Shown one piece after another: positions 37,304-45,708 of a stretch of DNA of 64,000 nt (its first letter is position 1; every line of letters begins with the position of its first letter). The DNA lies in the NCBI GenBank assembly GCA_016865855.1, contig VGNX01000001.1:65060-129059 (forward strand). Direction: 5' to 3'. This DNA is from Chloroflexota bacterium (lineage in GTDB: Bacteria > Chloroflexota > Dehalococcoidia > GIF9 > UBA5629). The notes beneath the pieces were generated by a model. It made no database searches and had not been told where the DNA came from. It saw nothing but the letters and a program-made list of their open reading frames with translations. A program made the translations under genes and the position numbers.

Positions 37304-38437
37304 CTATATAATGCCGTCGCAGCTAAATCTCTTTATGTCCTCTTCACTGTATCCCAATCCAGACAGAATTTCGACGGAATGCTCACCCAATTCTGGAGGA
37401 GAAAAGTCTTTTTTAGTCGAGATGGGAGAGAATTTTAAAGGATGAGCTATTTGTTTGAGTTTTTTCCCGGATTTTTCTATTTCCACAAACAGCTTTCTAT
37501 GCTTAAGATGCGGGTCGTTAACCACCTCGGAATAACTGTAAAGGGGACCTGCCGCCACATTAGCCGAGGTTAAAATTTGAACCCATTCATCCCGAGACTT
37601 AGCGAGGAATGCTTCTTGAAGAATAGACACAAGTTCTTCTCGTCTAGTCCGCCTTTCCTCACGTGTCAAACCAGCCAGCTCGTTTTTGCCTAACACTTGA
37701 CATAGATTAATCCAGAAGTGATCCTCATGGGCGATGCTTAAGGTAAGAAACTTGCCATCTTTTGTTTTAAAAACACCATAAGCAGGTTCATGAGGAAGAG
37801 AAGGTATACCTGAGTTAAGGAACATGCTCAGGGGAGCGGTCATCCACGATACCAGCCCGTCTGTCATAGACACATCAACATATATCCCCTCCCCTGTTTG
37901 GCTCCTGTGATGTAAGGACGCCAAAACAGCAATAGTGGCGAACATCCCAGAAGAAAGGTCAGCTATAGGAATGGGTGTTAAAGAAAGCTCTCTGTCTTCA
38001 GGAATTTCAGCCAGCATCCCCGCAACCCCCTGATAACTGATATCATGTCCCGCCCAATTAGCATATGGACCATTCTGTCCATAACCTGAAATAGAAACAT
38101 ATATAAGGTTGGGATTAAGCTTTTTTAAACTTTCATAATCGACGCCTAACTTTTGGGCAATTCCGGGACGGAATCCTTCTAAAAATATGTCTGCTTTTTC
38201 AACTAATCTGTAGCAAATTTCCCTGCCCATCTTAGACTGCAAATTTAGGCTCAGGCTTTTTTTGTTACGGTTGATTGCTCCGAAGAAATCTGGAAGAAGA
38301 CGGGCCGGGTCTCCTATGCCAGGTCGCTCTACTACTATAACCTCAGCCCCCATATCAGCAAGAAGCAACGTGCAATAAGGGCCGGGATACTGCCAAGCCA
38401 TGCTAAGAACTTTCACCCCATCCAATAACGTAAGCAT
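37304..38437 (-). CDS. Class III CoA-transferase (CaiB/BaiF family)
   Basis: 377 residues. Family marks at the N-terminus (GVKVLSMAWQYPGPYCTLLLADMGAEVIVVERPG) and GLVSWMTAPL. Exchanges CoA between an acyl-CoA and a free acid. First gene of the minus-strand catabolic cluster and divergent from the TetR gene. GGAG precedes the ATG. Confidence 0.9.
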   Translation of the reverse strand: MLTLLDGVKVLSMAWQYPGPYCTLLLADMGAEVIVVERPGIGDPARLLPDFFGAINRNKKSLSLNLQSKMGREICYRLVEKADIFLEGFRPGIAQKLGVDYESLKKLNPNLIYVSISGYGQNGPYANWAGHDISYQGVAGMLAEIPEDRELSLTPIPIADLSSGMFATIAVLASLHHRSQTGEGIYVDVSMTDGLVSWMTAPLSMFLNSGIPSLPHEPAYGVFKTKDGKFLTLSIAHEDHFWINLCQVLGKNELAGLTREERRTRREELVSILQEAFLAKSRDEWVQILTSANVAAGPLYSYSEVVNDPHLKHRKLFVEIEKSGKKLKQIAHPLKFSPISTKKDFSPPELGEHSVEILSGLGYSEEDIKRFSCDGII

Positions 38438-38589
38438 TATCTTACTCCGTCACCCAATATCTAGCATTAACAAACAATACTATGCCAAAGAACCGAAATC
38501 CTTAGAGCCAGTCACAACTGCCACCTAAGAACTCAGCACAACTCACACAAATATAAACTTTAGCTACGATCTTTCCAGAGTTTCTAGTC

Positions 38590-38618
38590 TTGACAAGAGA
38601 ACATTGCTCGCCTATCAT
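38590..38618 (+). promoter_or_regulatory. Promoter upstream of tetR-like gene
   Basis: TTGACA, 17-nt spacer, TATCAT. The spacer holds GAACATTG, the inverse of CAATGTTC in the palindrome at 38675-38689. About 200 nt of leader lie between it and the coding start. Confidence 0.6.
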
Positions 38619-38674
38619 TAGTACATCATCCGATGAGATGCCAGACGAGAAATAGTATTGTTACCAAATTAATG

Positions 38675-38689
38675 GTGAACAATGTTCAC
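38675..38689. promoter_or_regulatory. 15-bp palindrome, possible TetR operator
   Basis: GTGAACA-A-TGTTCAC, perfect inverted repeat between the divergent CoA-transferase and TetR-family genes. The 383-nt intergenic region holds nothing else clear. Repeated half-site CAATGTTC occurs in the promoter spacer at 38599-38606. Confidence 0.55.
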
Positions 38690-38820
38690 TACCTTATCAA
38701 ACCTTTGATCCTTTGTCAAGCGTCTTTGACGACTATCGACATCAAAAAATTTTCATCTGTAAAAAGCAACCATAGCCCTAAGAAAAACGTCAGAGCCTTA
38801 AGCTTTAAAGTGAGGTAGAA

Positions 38821-39480
38821 ATGAGGAAACGTAGCTACAACACAACGCGCGAGCGTATCATTAATGCAGCCTTTGACGTTTTTGCCGAGGCAGAAGTATT
38901 TCACCAAGCAACAATACGTGACATGGCAAAGAAGGCTGGCATAGCCCAAGCCACTATTTACAAATATTTCCGAGACAAAGAAGACCTCGCCAATTCTATT
39001 CTCACTGAGAGAGATGCCGAAGGAAGAAAGGAGATGGAACGTCATCTTCAAGGCGTCAAAGGAACCCTAAATAAGCTGCGGAAAATGACATGGTTCTATC
39101 TTCACTTCTATGAGCAAAACTGGCAGTATGGCTGGGTTGTGTACGTGAACATGCCTGTTACAACTTGGATAAAGGCACCTTATGCCACGGAAACACTCCA
39201 AACTACAAACCGACTTCTCATGAACATTTTGGAGGAAGGACAAAAAGCTGGAGAGGTAAGACATGACTTAGATCTGCGTTTGGCCAGCCACATGTATTTT
39301 AGAAGTATCAGACAAATAGTCACACTTTGGTTACTGCGTAACAGAAGTTATAGCCTCACAGCTTATACTGATAGCTTAACAGAGATGATTTTTGAAGCCG
39401 TGAGAACCAAGCCGGAGCAACAAACTGTACAATTTACGTGCCCCTTTCTCAACACAGAAAAGAATTCAATATTTTCGTAA
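38821..39480 (+). CDS. TetR family transcriptional regulator
   Basis: 219 residues. N-terminal TetR helix-turn-helix (RERIINAAFDVFAEAEVFHQATIRDMAKKAGIAQATIYKYFRDKEDL, shown here in part as IRDMAKKAGIAQATIYKYF), followed by an all-helical ligand domain. Divergent from the catabolic cluster, so it is the likely repressor of it, responding to an acyl-CoA. The C-terminal 15 residues overlap, in another frame, a transposase fragment (39431 onward), so the native end may have been replaced. Confidence 0.88.
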   Translation: MRKRSYNTTRERIINAAFDVFAEAEVFHQATIRDMAKKAGIAQATIYKYFRDKEDLANSILTERDAEGRKEMERHLQGVKGTLNKLRKMTWFYLHFYEQNWQYGWVVYVNMPVTTWIKAPYATETLQTTNRLLMNILEEGQKAGEVRHDLDLRLASHMYFRSIRQIVTLWLLRNRSYSLTAYTDSLTEMIFEAVRTKPEQQTVQFTCPFLNTEKNSIFS

Positions 39481-39481
39481 A

Positions 39482-40156
39482 AAGTCCGAACAAGGCTTAA
39501 ACAAACTAAAGAATAAAAACGAGGAATCGAACAAAAGCCCCCAACGGGAACAAATTATCCATTTAGATCACCACGACATACCGAACTATCAATGGAGTGC
39601 TCTGGATGTGTGTTCTCGGTTTAAACTGATCGGCTATTCACGGGAGAAATCTTGGACTAACGGTTTATGCTGGTATCTCTGGGTTATTTCCTGGCTAAGG
39701 TCACACGGGGTTAAATCCATTGTTGTCTTCACCGTGGATAATGGTGAGGAATTTGGCGGCAAATCATGGCTGAAGGTAAGAGCACTGCGAAAGCTCATCA
39801 GCGGTTTTGGCTGCAGGCTGATTCAAAACCACAAGGGACACTGTGAGGAAAATGCTCATCTGGAACGCTCACATCGTACCGATGATGATGAGTTTTATAT
39901 GCCTAGGGCTATGAGAATTAGAAGCGATGCTGACCTTCTAGATGAAGCTCTGGGTTATATCTACTACTACAATAATCTGCGAGAACACTCATCACTAGAG
40001 TTCAAAACACCTTTTTCTTATCTGAAAGCGCAACTTCCAGACATTGATGATAAAATAAGGTTCGTTATCCCCATAATGCTGGATAAAGTGGCCGTTGAGC
40101 TGGGCCCCTGGAGTGGATACCATGTCTTGGCGCAGCACCATGCCCCCTTCCATTAG
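39482..40156 (+). pseudogene. Truncated DDE transposase (IS481/rve-like) core
   Basis: Open frame lacking an N-terminal DNA-binding domain. The integrase-core triad is visible: Asp in IIHLDHHDIP (39566-39568), Asp in FTVDNGEEFGG (39737-39739) and Glu in AHLERSHR (39863-39865). The frame remains open upstream into the TetR gene's end and the predicted Met at 39608 lies inside the catalytic domain, so the 5' part has been lost. No terminal inverted repeats found. A dead IS fragment. Confidence 0.8.
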
Positions 40157-40226
40157 TAGCCAGAGAATAGTCCAGTTTGGCAACGGATTTAAGGCTGGCG
40201 GGTGGTCCCTAGGGTCGTGCAAAACC

Positions 40227-40343
40227 TTATGTTAAGTCAAACGCGCTGCCTCCGGGGAGCTTGAACAGTTCCCATTCTTTCCAGTATGCCGAGTCTATCT
40301 CGTGGGTTATCAGCAGCACTGCATTGACCATGTAGAGCCATGC
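40227..40343 (-). pseudogene. Fragment of small membrane protein (DUF6713-like)
   Basis: On the minus strand the frame reads VAWLYMVNAVLLITHEID then SAYWKEWELFKLPGG, then a stop after about 38 residues. The HEID.AYWKEWELF.LPGG motif is characteristic of a family of small membrane proteins; the DUF6713 assignment is from memory and tentative. Downstream helices are missing, so it is a remnant. It fills the gap between the transposase fragment and the XRE gene. Confidence 0.55.
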
Positions 40344-40428
40344 TACAATACGAAGTGTCTATCTGAATGAGTTTCGCAACAAGCTATCCTTGAATCTTTA
40401 CGCTATACCGTGTAAGATATTAGGTAAG

Positions 40429-40668
40429 GTGGCTCAGAAGCGCAAGAAAATTGAGTGGGATGGCCGACGCATTCGGGCGTTGCGGCAACATTTGAGGCTA
40501 ACCCAAGCTAAACTGGCTGAGGAGTTAGGCACCCGCCAGCAGACAATCAGCGAATGGGAAACAGGAATGTACAAGCCCCGGGGAACTGCGTCCACTTTGC
40601 TCTCCCTGGTAGCCGAGCGCTCCGGCTTCAAGTATGAGGCAGTCAAAAGGAAACAACCAACGGAGTGA
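40429..40668 (+). CDS. XRE family HTH regulator
   Basis: 79 residues from GTG 40429 (a TTG at 40390 would add 13 residues of unlikely sequence). A Cro/C1-type helix-turn-helix: RRIRALRQHLRLTQAKLAEELG then RQQTISEWETGMYKPRG. Such short proteins regulate their own operon or nearby genes. It overlaps the DUF488 ORF if that ORF starts at 40634, but not if it starts at 40712. Confidence 0.75.
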   Translation: MAQKRKKIEWDGRRIRALRQHLRLTQAKLAEELGTRQQTISEWETGMYKPRGTASTLLSLVAERSGFKYEAVKRKQPTE

Positions 40669-40711
40669 AGTGCACCAGGTCAAAGTAGGCTGCTGCGGCT
40701 TATCTAAAGAG

Positions 40712-41167
40712 ATGAAACACCATAGCCAAGTTCACAGTTTAGGAACCACCACCCGGACAAGGGCGGAGTTTTCCGAGCTGCTCCGGAGTCACGGCATCGA
40801 AATGGTTATAGATGTCCGCCGCTTCCCCACCAGCCGCATCGAGCATTTCAAGCAACAGGCCCTGAAGCAATTATTGGCAGAACTACACATTGACTATTTG
40901 CACCTTGGGGACGAACTGGGCGGCTATCGGAGCGGCGGCTACAAAGCTTTCACCACTACCCCGGAGTTCGAGACAGGAATAAACATTGTAGAGAAAACCG
41001 CCTCGGAAAAAAGCAGCGTCATGCTCTGTGCTGAAAGACTGCCGTGGCGATGTCACCGCCGCTTTATCACCTCTGAGCTAGAAAAACGGGGCTGGCAAAT
41101 AGAACACATCATCGACGAAAAGCGAACCTGGGTGCCATCGAAAGCCAGCCAGTCCGTCCAAGATTAA
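40712..41167 (+). CDS. DUF488 family protein
   Basis: About 151 residues. HSLGTTTRTRAEFSELLRSHGI and VIDVRRFPTSRI are the DUF488 core, with ADERLPWRCHRRFI-like CAERLPWRCHRRFI toward the end. Function unknown; some members accompany DUF72 proteins. An ORF from 40634 includes VKVGCCGLSKEMKHHSQ, which resembles the DUF72 N-terminus, so the start may be further upstream. Met 40712 is my choice. Confidence 0.8.
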   Translation: MKHHSQVHSLGTTTRTRAEFSELLRSHGIEMVIDVRRFPTSRIEHFKQQALKQLLAELHIDYLHLGDELGGYRSGGYKAFTTTPEFETGINIVEKTASEKSSVMLCAERLPWRCHRRFITSELEKRGWQIEHIIDEKRTWVPSKASQSVQD

Positions 41168-41206
41168 TTTTTTGCCTGTGGCTACACGCAAACGTGTAAA
41201 AAGAAA

Positions 41207-42535
41207 ATGAAGACACAGGTTTCGGAAAAGCTCATCGCTCATATCTGGCAATGCCAGCTAGTAATCAACCTGGTTACCGATAGCGGTGAGCCATTTCAGA
41301 CAATCTACCCGGGCAGAGCTAGCCAGACCAGCGGCTGTGATTTCAAGGACGCCGTTTTTGCCATTAGCCACGAAATAATTAGCGGGGACATCGAGATTCA
41401 TGTTAAGTCCAGCCAGTGGTACAGCCATGGTCATCACCGAGACCCCAAATACAACAATATAGCTTTACACGTCGTATGGTGGCACGATAACCAATCTCCA
41501 ACCATGCTCCAGAACGGCAAAACCGTGCCCACAATCTGCCTGAGTCCCTTCCTCGGCCGTCCTTTAGATGAGCTAAGTCAACACCTCAACCCATCCAGAA
41601 ATTCCTCATTTTCCTGTCCTGAAGCCAAAGGACATTCAAATTCAGACAGTTTGAACAAACTGCTTATCCTTACCGGGGAGGAAAGATTCGCGGCTAAAGC
41701 AGCTTTGTGCCGCCAAGCTCTGGAGAAAGAAGAGGCAGGGCAGGTGCTGTTTCGCGGCATAGCCAGAGCCCTGGGCTACGCTCAAAACGCCGAACCCTGC
41801 GAAGATCTCGTCAATAGGTTATCCGTTAGCTTCTTAGAAAAAATCAAGTCTGAGGCCATCAGACGGGCTTTGATCTTAGGCACTGCCGGACTATTGCCTT
41901 CCCAGCGGCCGAGATTGCAACTCAAACTGGCTGGAGACGAAGAAATAGACAAGTTAGAAAGGATATGGCAATCCACCGATATAACCGAAACCATGAATGA
42001 AGCTGACTGGTGCTTTTTCCGAGTTCGCCCTGACAACTTCCCCACCCGCCGCCTCATTGCCCTGAGCTATCTCATGGCGCGGTATTGCCGACCGGGGCTG
42101 CTCCACGGGATATTGCAACTGATAAAGAAAGCACCCCCAGGAACTGAACATCGCTGGCTGGAAACCGGCTTGGTCATCGCCGGTCAAGCTTACTGGAGGA
42201 ACCACTTTGACTTCGGTATTGTTAAGAAGCGAAGCTCGGCTCTTCTCGGCCGAGAAAAAGCCTCAGAAATAGTTATAAATGCTATATTGCCCTTCGCCTG
42301 TGTCTGGGGCGAGATAAGCTCTGACCTGAAGTTAAAGAGAAAAGCGGCTGAAATTTACCGCCGCTATCCCAGGTCGGGAGACAACGAGTTAACTCGGCAC
42401 ATGAAACAGCAGCTACTTCTCAAGCCAGATACCTGCCTTTCTGCCTGCCAGCAGCAGGGACTGATTCATATCTTCAAGACCTATTGCCGTCTCCGAAACT
42501 GTACCGCGTGTCCGGTAGCTTCTAACCGAAGCTGA
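41207..42535 (+). CDS. DUF2851 family protein
   Basis: 442 residues. The DUF2851 N-terminal signature [25 protein letters not shown] is present (about residue 65-90), along with the C-terminal cysteines in LRNCTACPV. Function undescribed. The 3' end overlaps tsaD (minus) by 14 nt, so the two genes converge tightly. Confidence 0.85.
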   Translation: MKTQVSEKLIAHIWQCQLVINLVTDSGEPFQTIYPGRASQTSGCDFKDAVFAISHEIISGDIEIHVKSSQWYSHGHHRDPKYNNIALHVVWWHDNQSPTMLQNGKTVPTICLSPFLGRPLDELSQHLNPSRNSSFSCPEAKGHSNSDSLNKLLILTGEERFAAKAALCRQALEKEEAGQVLFRGIARALGYAQNAEPCEDLVNRLSVSFLEKIKSEAIRRALILGTAGLLPSQRPRLQLKLAGDEEIDKLERIWQSTDITETMNEADWCFFRVRPDNFPTRRLIALSYLMARYCRPGLLHGILQLIKKAPPGTEHRWLETGLVIAGQAYWRNHFDFGIVKKRSSALLGREKASEIVINAILPFACVWGEISSDLKLKRKAAEIYRRYPRSGDNELTRHMKQQLLLKPDTCLSACQQQGLIHIFKTYCRLRNCTACPVASNRS

Positions 42536-43508
42536 GGCTCGGTATCACATCGATATCATAGCCGTCGATTTTGCCCAACTGGTAGTGATAATAGCCGCAG
42601 GCGGCAATCATAGCCGCGTTATCGGTACACAAGCCTGGAGGCGGTATGAGCACCGGCACCGGCGAATTAGAAATAAAGTAGTCACGGAGGGCCTTATTGG
42701 CCGCCACGCCGCCAGCCAGCAATATCTGCTTGACGCCCAACCTTTCAGCAGCTTGTATTGCCTTCGTAGCCAGGACATCAACCACCGCTTGCTGAAAGCT
42801 AGCCGCTGCCTCGGCTACCCGGGAAGAGTCCGAAAAATCGTTGTCCCTGACCAAATGGAGAAGAGCTGTTTTCAGCCCGCTGAAGCTAAAATCGTCGCTG
42901 CCCTTAAGCCAAGCCCGTGGTAAAGCAAATGATGGCACCCTGTCTTTGGCTGTTGCCTCTATAGCTGGGCCGCCGGGATAACCCAGGCCCAAAATCCTAG
43001 CTGCTTTATCGAAGGCCTCACCAGCAGCATCGTCTCGTGTCCGCCCCAGCCTTTGGAACTGCCCGTGTCCTTTCATCATTACCAAATCGCTATGCCCCCC
43101 GGAAACAATAAGGCAAAGACAGGGAAAAACAGGCTCATCCCCGCTTAACCAGTTGGCGTAGATATGGCCTTCAAGATGATTGATGCCGATGAGGGGCAAG
43201 CCCTGGGCTAGAGCCACCGCTTTAGCTATATTCACCCCGACCAATAATGAGCCGGCCAGACCAGGACCCATGGTTACGGCGATAGCGGCTATATCCTGCC
43301 AGGTGGCTTCCGTCTCAGCCATAGCGCTTTCCACCACCGGCAAAGCTGTAATCAGGTGCTGCCTTGAGGCCACCTCGGGGACAATACCGCCGTAGCGACT
43401 GTGTATATCCACCTGAGAGGCGACGACATTTGACAGGATACTAGCTCCGTCTTCAACTACCGCCGCCGCCGTTTCATCGCACGAAGTTTCGATACCAAGT
43501 ATTTTCAC
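42522..43508 (-). CDS. tsaD: tRNA N6-adenosine threonylcarbamoyltransferase TsaD
   Basis: 328 residues from GTG 43508; catalyses t6A formation at A37 of ANN-decoding tRNAs with TsaB/TsaE. Motifs: [30 protein letters not shown] (metal His), [11 protein letters not shown] and [13 protein letters not shown]. The start GTG lies exactly 7 nt after an extended -10 promoter (43516-43524), giving a leaderless mRNA; the ORF upstream to 43532 crosses that promoter and is unlikely. Confidence 0.94.
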   Translation of the reverse strand: MKILGIETSCDETAAAVVEDGASILSNVVASQVDIHSRYGGIVPEVASRQHLITALPVVESAMAETEATWQDIAAIAVTMGPGLAGSLLVGVNIAKAVALAQGLPLIGINHLEGHIYANWLSGDEPVFPCLCLIVSGGHSDLVMMKGHGQFQRLGRTRDDAAGEAFDKAARILGLGYPGGPAIEATAKDRVPSFALPRAWLKGSDDFSFSGLKTALLHLVRDNDFSDSSRVAEAAASFQQAVVDVLATKAIQAAERLGVKQILLAGGVAANKALRDYFISNSPVPVLIPPPGLCTDNAAMIAACGYYHYQLGKIDGYDIDVIPSLSFG

Positions 43509-43515
43509 AATCGAG

Positions 43516-43524
43516 ATTATAACA
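43516..43524 (-). promoter_or_regulatory. Extended -10 promoter of tsaD
   Basis: On the minus strand TGTTATAAT (extended -10), then 7 nt to the GTG start codon at 43508. No convincing -35 box. Confidence 0.7.
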
Positions 43525-43570
43525 CAAGTCATTCACGCATCCCGAAATTAGTATCGGCCTCCTCCAACCG

Positions 43571-43638
43571 ATGTAGTCGCGACCCTTTATGGTCGCTTGC
43601 GGGTAAGGTTTCGGCGAGGCTAAAGCCTCGCAACTACA
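43571..43638. repeat. Two-hairpin palindrome (TGTAG...CTACA)
   Basis: ATGTAG, hairpin GCGACCC-TTTAT-GGTCGC, linker, GCGAGGC-TAAA-GCCTCGC, ACTACA. Same family as 11960-12017. Confidence 0.8.
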
Positions 43639-43665
43639 CATTGTCATTTCACCTGCGCTAGATGC

Positions 43666-43671
43666 TATAAT
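43666..43671 (+). promoter_or_regulatory. Extended -10 promoter of DUF5320-like gene
   Basis: TGCTATAAT context (TATAAT at 43666-43671) with TTGTCA 19 nt upstream (43641-43646). The identical TGCTATAATTTAAT occurs before hicBA at 56392-56405. Confidence 0.55.
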
Positions 43672-43717
43672 TTAATAAAGGGGATTAAAGATGTGGCATC
43701 GAAGACATCTCTAGCAT

Positions 43718-43879
43718 ATGTGCTTCGGCTTTCCTCCCTTCGGCTTCTTCTGCTACGGGCCAAGGCCTTTCCCCAGCCGTGAAGAACAATTGGAAGTGCT
43801 TCAGGAATACAAGAAAGAGCTGGAGAAAGAACTAAAGAACATCGAAAAGGAAATCCAGGAGCTGAAAAAGAGCAGCTAA
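43718..43879 (+). CDS. Small DUF5320-like protein
   Basis: 53 residues: aromatic/glycine-rich N-terminus MCFGFPPFGFFCYGPRPF followed by a coiled-coil tail (EEQLEVLQEYKKELEKELK..). This is the DUF5320 layout. Role unknown; members occur near MRP/NifX-type proteins. In the same frame, ATG 43691 with a strong AGGGG site starts MWHRRHL and hits TAG at 43712 before Met 43718; the gene might normally start there. Ends before the repeat at 43894. Confidence 0.65.
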   Translation: MCFGFPPFGFFCYGPRPFPSREEQLEVLQEYKKELEKELKNIEKEIQELKKSS

Positions 43880-43893
43880 CGGTAATGTTTATT

Positions 43894-43958
43894 GTCATTG
43901 CGAGGAGCATAGCGACGTGGCAATCTCTGAGATTGCTTCGCCTTCGGCTCGCAATGAC
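43894..43958. repeat. TCATTGCGAG-type dispersed repeat
   Basis: GTCATTGCGAGGAGCATAGC ... GGCTCGCAATGAC inverted arms. Same family as 60288-60500. Non-coding. Confidence 0.75.
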
Positions 43959-43993
43959 GGGTTGGACTTACCAAAGGCTTTCACTAAGTGTAT

Positions 43994-44022
43994 TTGCTAC
44001 CGAGACCGAACCAGTGTAAAAT
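43994..44022 (+). promoter_or_regulatory. pdxST promoter
   Basis: TTGCTA, 17-nt spacer, TAAAAT, about 33 nt before the pdxS start codon with a GGGGGAAG ribosome-binding site. Confidence 0.65.
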
Positions 44023-44054
44023 ATTAAAAACACTACTTATGTAAACGGGGGAAG

Positions 44055-44936
44055 ATGGACACAGGTACTTGGAAAGTTAAATCAGGGTTAGCCCAGATGC
44101 TGAAGGGCGGTGTCATCATGGATGTGGTCACACCGGAGCATGCCAAGATCGCCGAAGACGCCGGAGCCTGTGCTGTCATGGCACTGGAGCGGGTGCCAGC
44201 AGACATCCGGGCTGCCGGCGGTGTTGCCCGTATGGCTGACCCGACGATAATTGCCGCCATAATGGAAGCGGTGAGCATCCCGGTGATGGCTAAATGCCGC
44301 ATCGGGCATTTTGTCGAGGCTCAGGTTTTGGAAGCGCTGGGGGTTGACTTCATCGACGAATCAGAGGTGCTGACGCCGGCTGACGAAAGCCATCACATCT
44401 GGAAACACGATTTCAAGGTCCCCTTCGTCTGCGGCTGCCGCGATTTAGGCGAAGCCCTGCGCCGCATCGCAGAAGGTGCCGCCATGATTCGCACCAAAGG
44501 TGAAGCCGGCAGCGGTAACATCGTTGAAGCCGTAAGACACATGCGGGCAGTTCAGGATGGCATCCGCAAACTCCAGGGTATGCCTATTGATGAGCTTACC
44601 ACCGAAGCCAAAAACCTGGGTGCTCCTCTCGAGCTGGTGCTGGAAATACATAACACAGGAAAACTACCGGTGGTCAATTTCGCCGCTGGCGGTGTAGCTA
44701 CGCCGGCCGATGCTGCGCTGATGATGCAACTGGGCGCCGAGGGCGTCTTCGTCGGCTCGGGCATTTTCAAATCAAGCGACCCAGCGTCAAGGGCTAAAGC
44801 CGTCGTCAAAGCCACTACACATTACCGCGACCCGGCAATCATCGCCGAGGTATCCAAAGCCTTGGGCACAGCCATGCCTGGGCTGGACATAAAGACCATT
44901 CCGCCGGAAGAATTATTGGCCACCAGAGGCTGGTAG
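44055..44936 (+). CDS. pdxS: Pyridoxal 5'-phosphate synthase subunit PdxS
   Basis: 293-residue (beta/alpha)8 lyase that makes PLP from ribose 5-phosphate, glyceraldehyde 3-phosphate and ammonia. [33 protein letters not shown], the reactive Lys in [12 protein letters not shown], and [16 protein letters not shown] are characteristic. Preceded by GGGGGAAG. pdxT follows 1 nt after its stop, so the two subunits are translationally linked. Confidence 0.97.
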   Translation: MDTGTWKVKSGLAQMLKGGVIMDVVTPEHAKIAEDAGACAVMALERVPADIRAAGGVARMADPTIIAAIMEAVSIPVMAKCRIGHFVEAQVLEALGVDFIDESEVLTPADESHHIWKHDFKVPFVCGCRDLGEALRRIAEGAAMIRTKGEAGSGNIVEAVRHMRAVQDGIRKLQGMPIDELTTEAKNLGAPLELVLEIHNTGKLPVVNFAAGGVATPADAALMMQLGAEGVFVGSGIFKSSDPASRAKAVVKATTHYRDPAIIAEVSKALGTAMPGLDIKTIPPEELLATRGW

Positions 44937-44937
44937 A

Positions 44938-45708
44938 GTGAAAATTGGTGTCCTGGCTCTGCAAGGAGCTGTGACTGAACATATAGGAATGCTATCCGCT
45001 TTAGACGCAGAGGCTGTCCCCGTCCGCTTGCCCTCTGAGCTCGATGGCCTGGACGCACTGGTAATCCCGGGTGGGGAAAGTACCACGATCAGCAAACTGC
45101 TGTCTGACTACGGCCTGACGGAGCCGATTCGCAAACTCGCCCAACAAGGCTTCCCACTGTTTGGGACCTGTGCCGGCCTGGTACTTCTGGCCAAGAAAGT
45201 ACCCAATCTAGAGATGGAGCCCATCGGGGTTATGGACATCGAGGTGAAGCGCAATGCCTTCGGCAGACAGGTGGACAGCTTTGAGGCCGACCTGCAGATA
45301 CCAGCCCTGGACAATGGAACTTTCCACGGCATCTTCATCCGGGCTCCGATAATCGAAAAGGCCGAACGCGGTGTTGAGATATTATGTCAATTAAACGGCA
45401 GGCCGGTGGCAGTCAGGCAAGGCAAGCTGCTCGCCTGCGCCTTCCACCCAGAACTGACCGATGATTTGAGATTCCACAGATATTTCCTCGACCTTCTTAC
45501 AGGAGACAGGTCATCTAATAATCCCGCCAGTCACTCTGAACCCCTCGCCTTCTATCATTCTGAGCCCTCCGCTTCCTGTCATTCTGAGGAAGCGGAGCGA
45601 CCGAAGAATCTCTCTCAGAATAAACCCCGCAAACAGGCTAGAGATCCTTCGCTATCGCTCAGGATGACACGCCAACACCATCCAGGAGATGATATTTGCA
45701 AAAGGTAA
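44938..45708 (+). CDS. pdxT: Glutaminase subunit PdxT with repeat-derived C-terminal tail
   Basis: 256 residues; normal PdxT is about 190. GTG start. Class I amidotransferase: VIPGGESTT, the nucleophile in GTCAGLVLLA and ACAFHPELTDDL (His/Glu). Residues 1-193 end at YFLDLLTG as usual; the remaining roughly 63 residues (SHSEPLAFYHSEPS.. and HSEEAERPKNLS) translate the dispersed TCATTCTGAG repeat at 45578-45668. The ORF overlaps the downstream ATPase start. The tail may be read or removed by a closer stop codon in related strains. Confidence 0.93.
   Translation: MKIGVLALQGAVTEHIGMLSALDAEAVPVRLPSELDGLDALVIPGGESTTISKLLSDYGLTEPIRKLAQQGFPLFGTCAGLVLLAKKVPNLEMEPIGVMDIEVKRNAFGRQVDSFEADLQIPALDNGTFHGIFIRAPIIEKAERGVEILCQLNGRPVAVRQGKLLACAFHPELTDDLRFHRYFLDLLTGDRSSNNPASHSEPLAFYHSEPSASCHSEEAERPKNLSQNKPRKQARDPSLSLRMTRQHHPGDDICKR
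45578..45668. repeat. TCATTCTGAG repeat inside pdxT 3' end
   Basis: GTCATTCTGAGGAAGCGGAG ... TCGCTCAGGATGACAC, member of the family at 6316-6410. It lies in frame with pdxT and supplies its extra tail. Confidence 0.75.

Noticed and set aside
38690..38820. Possible riboswitch in the long tetR leader
   Set aside because: No conserved aptamer motif or strong terminator hairpin could be recognised.
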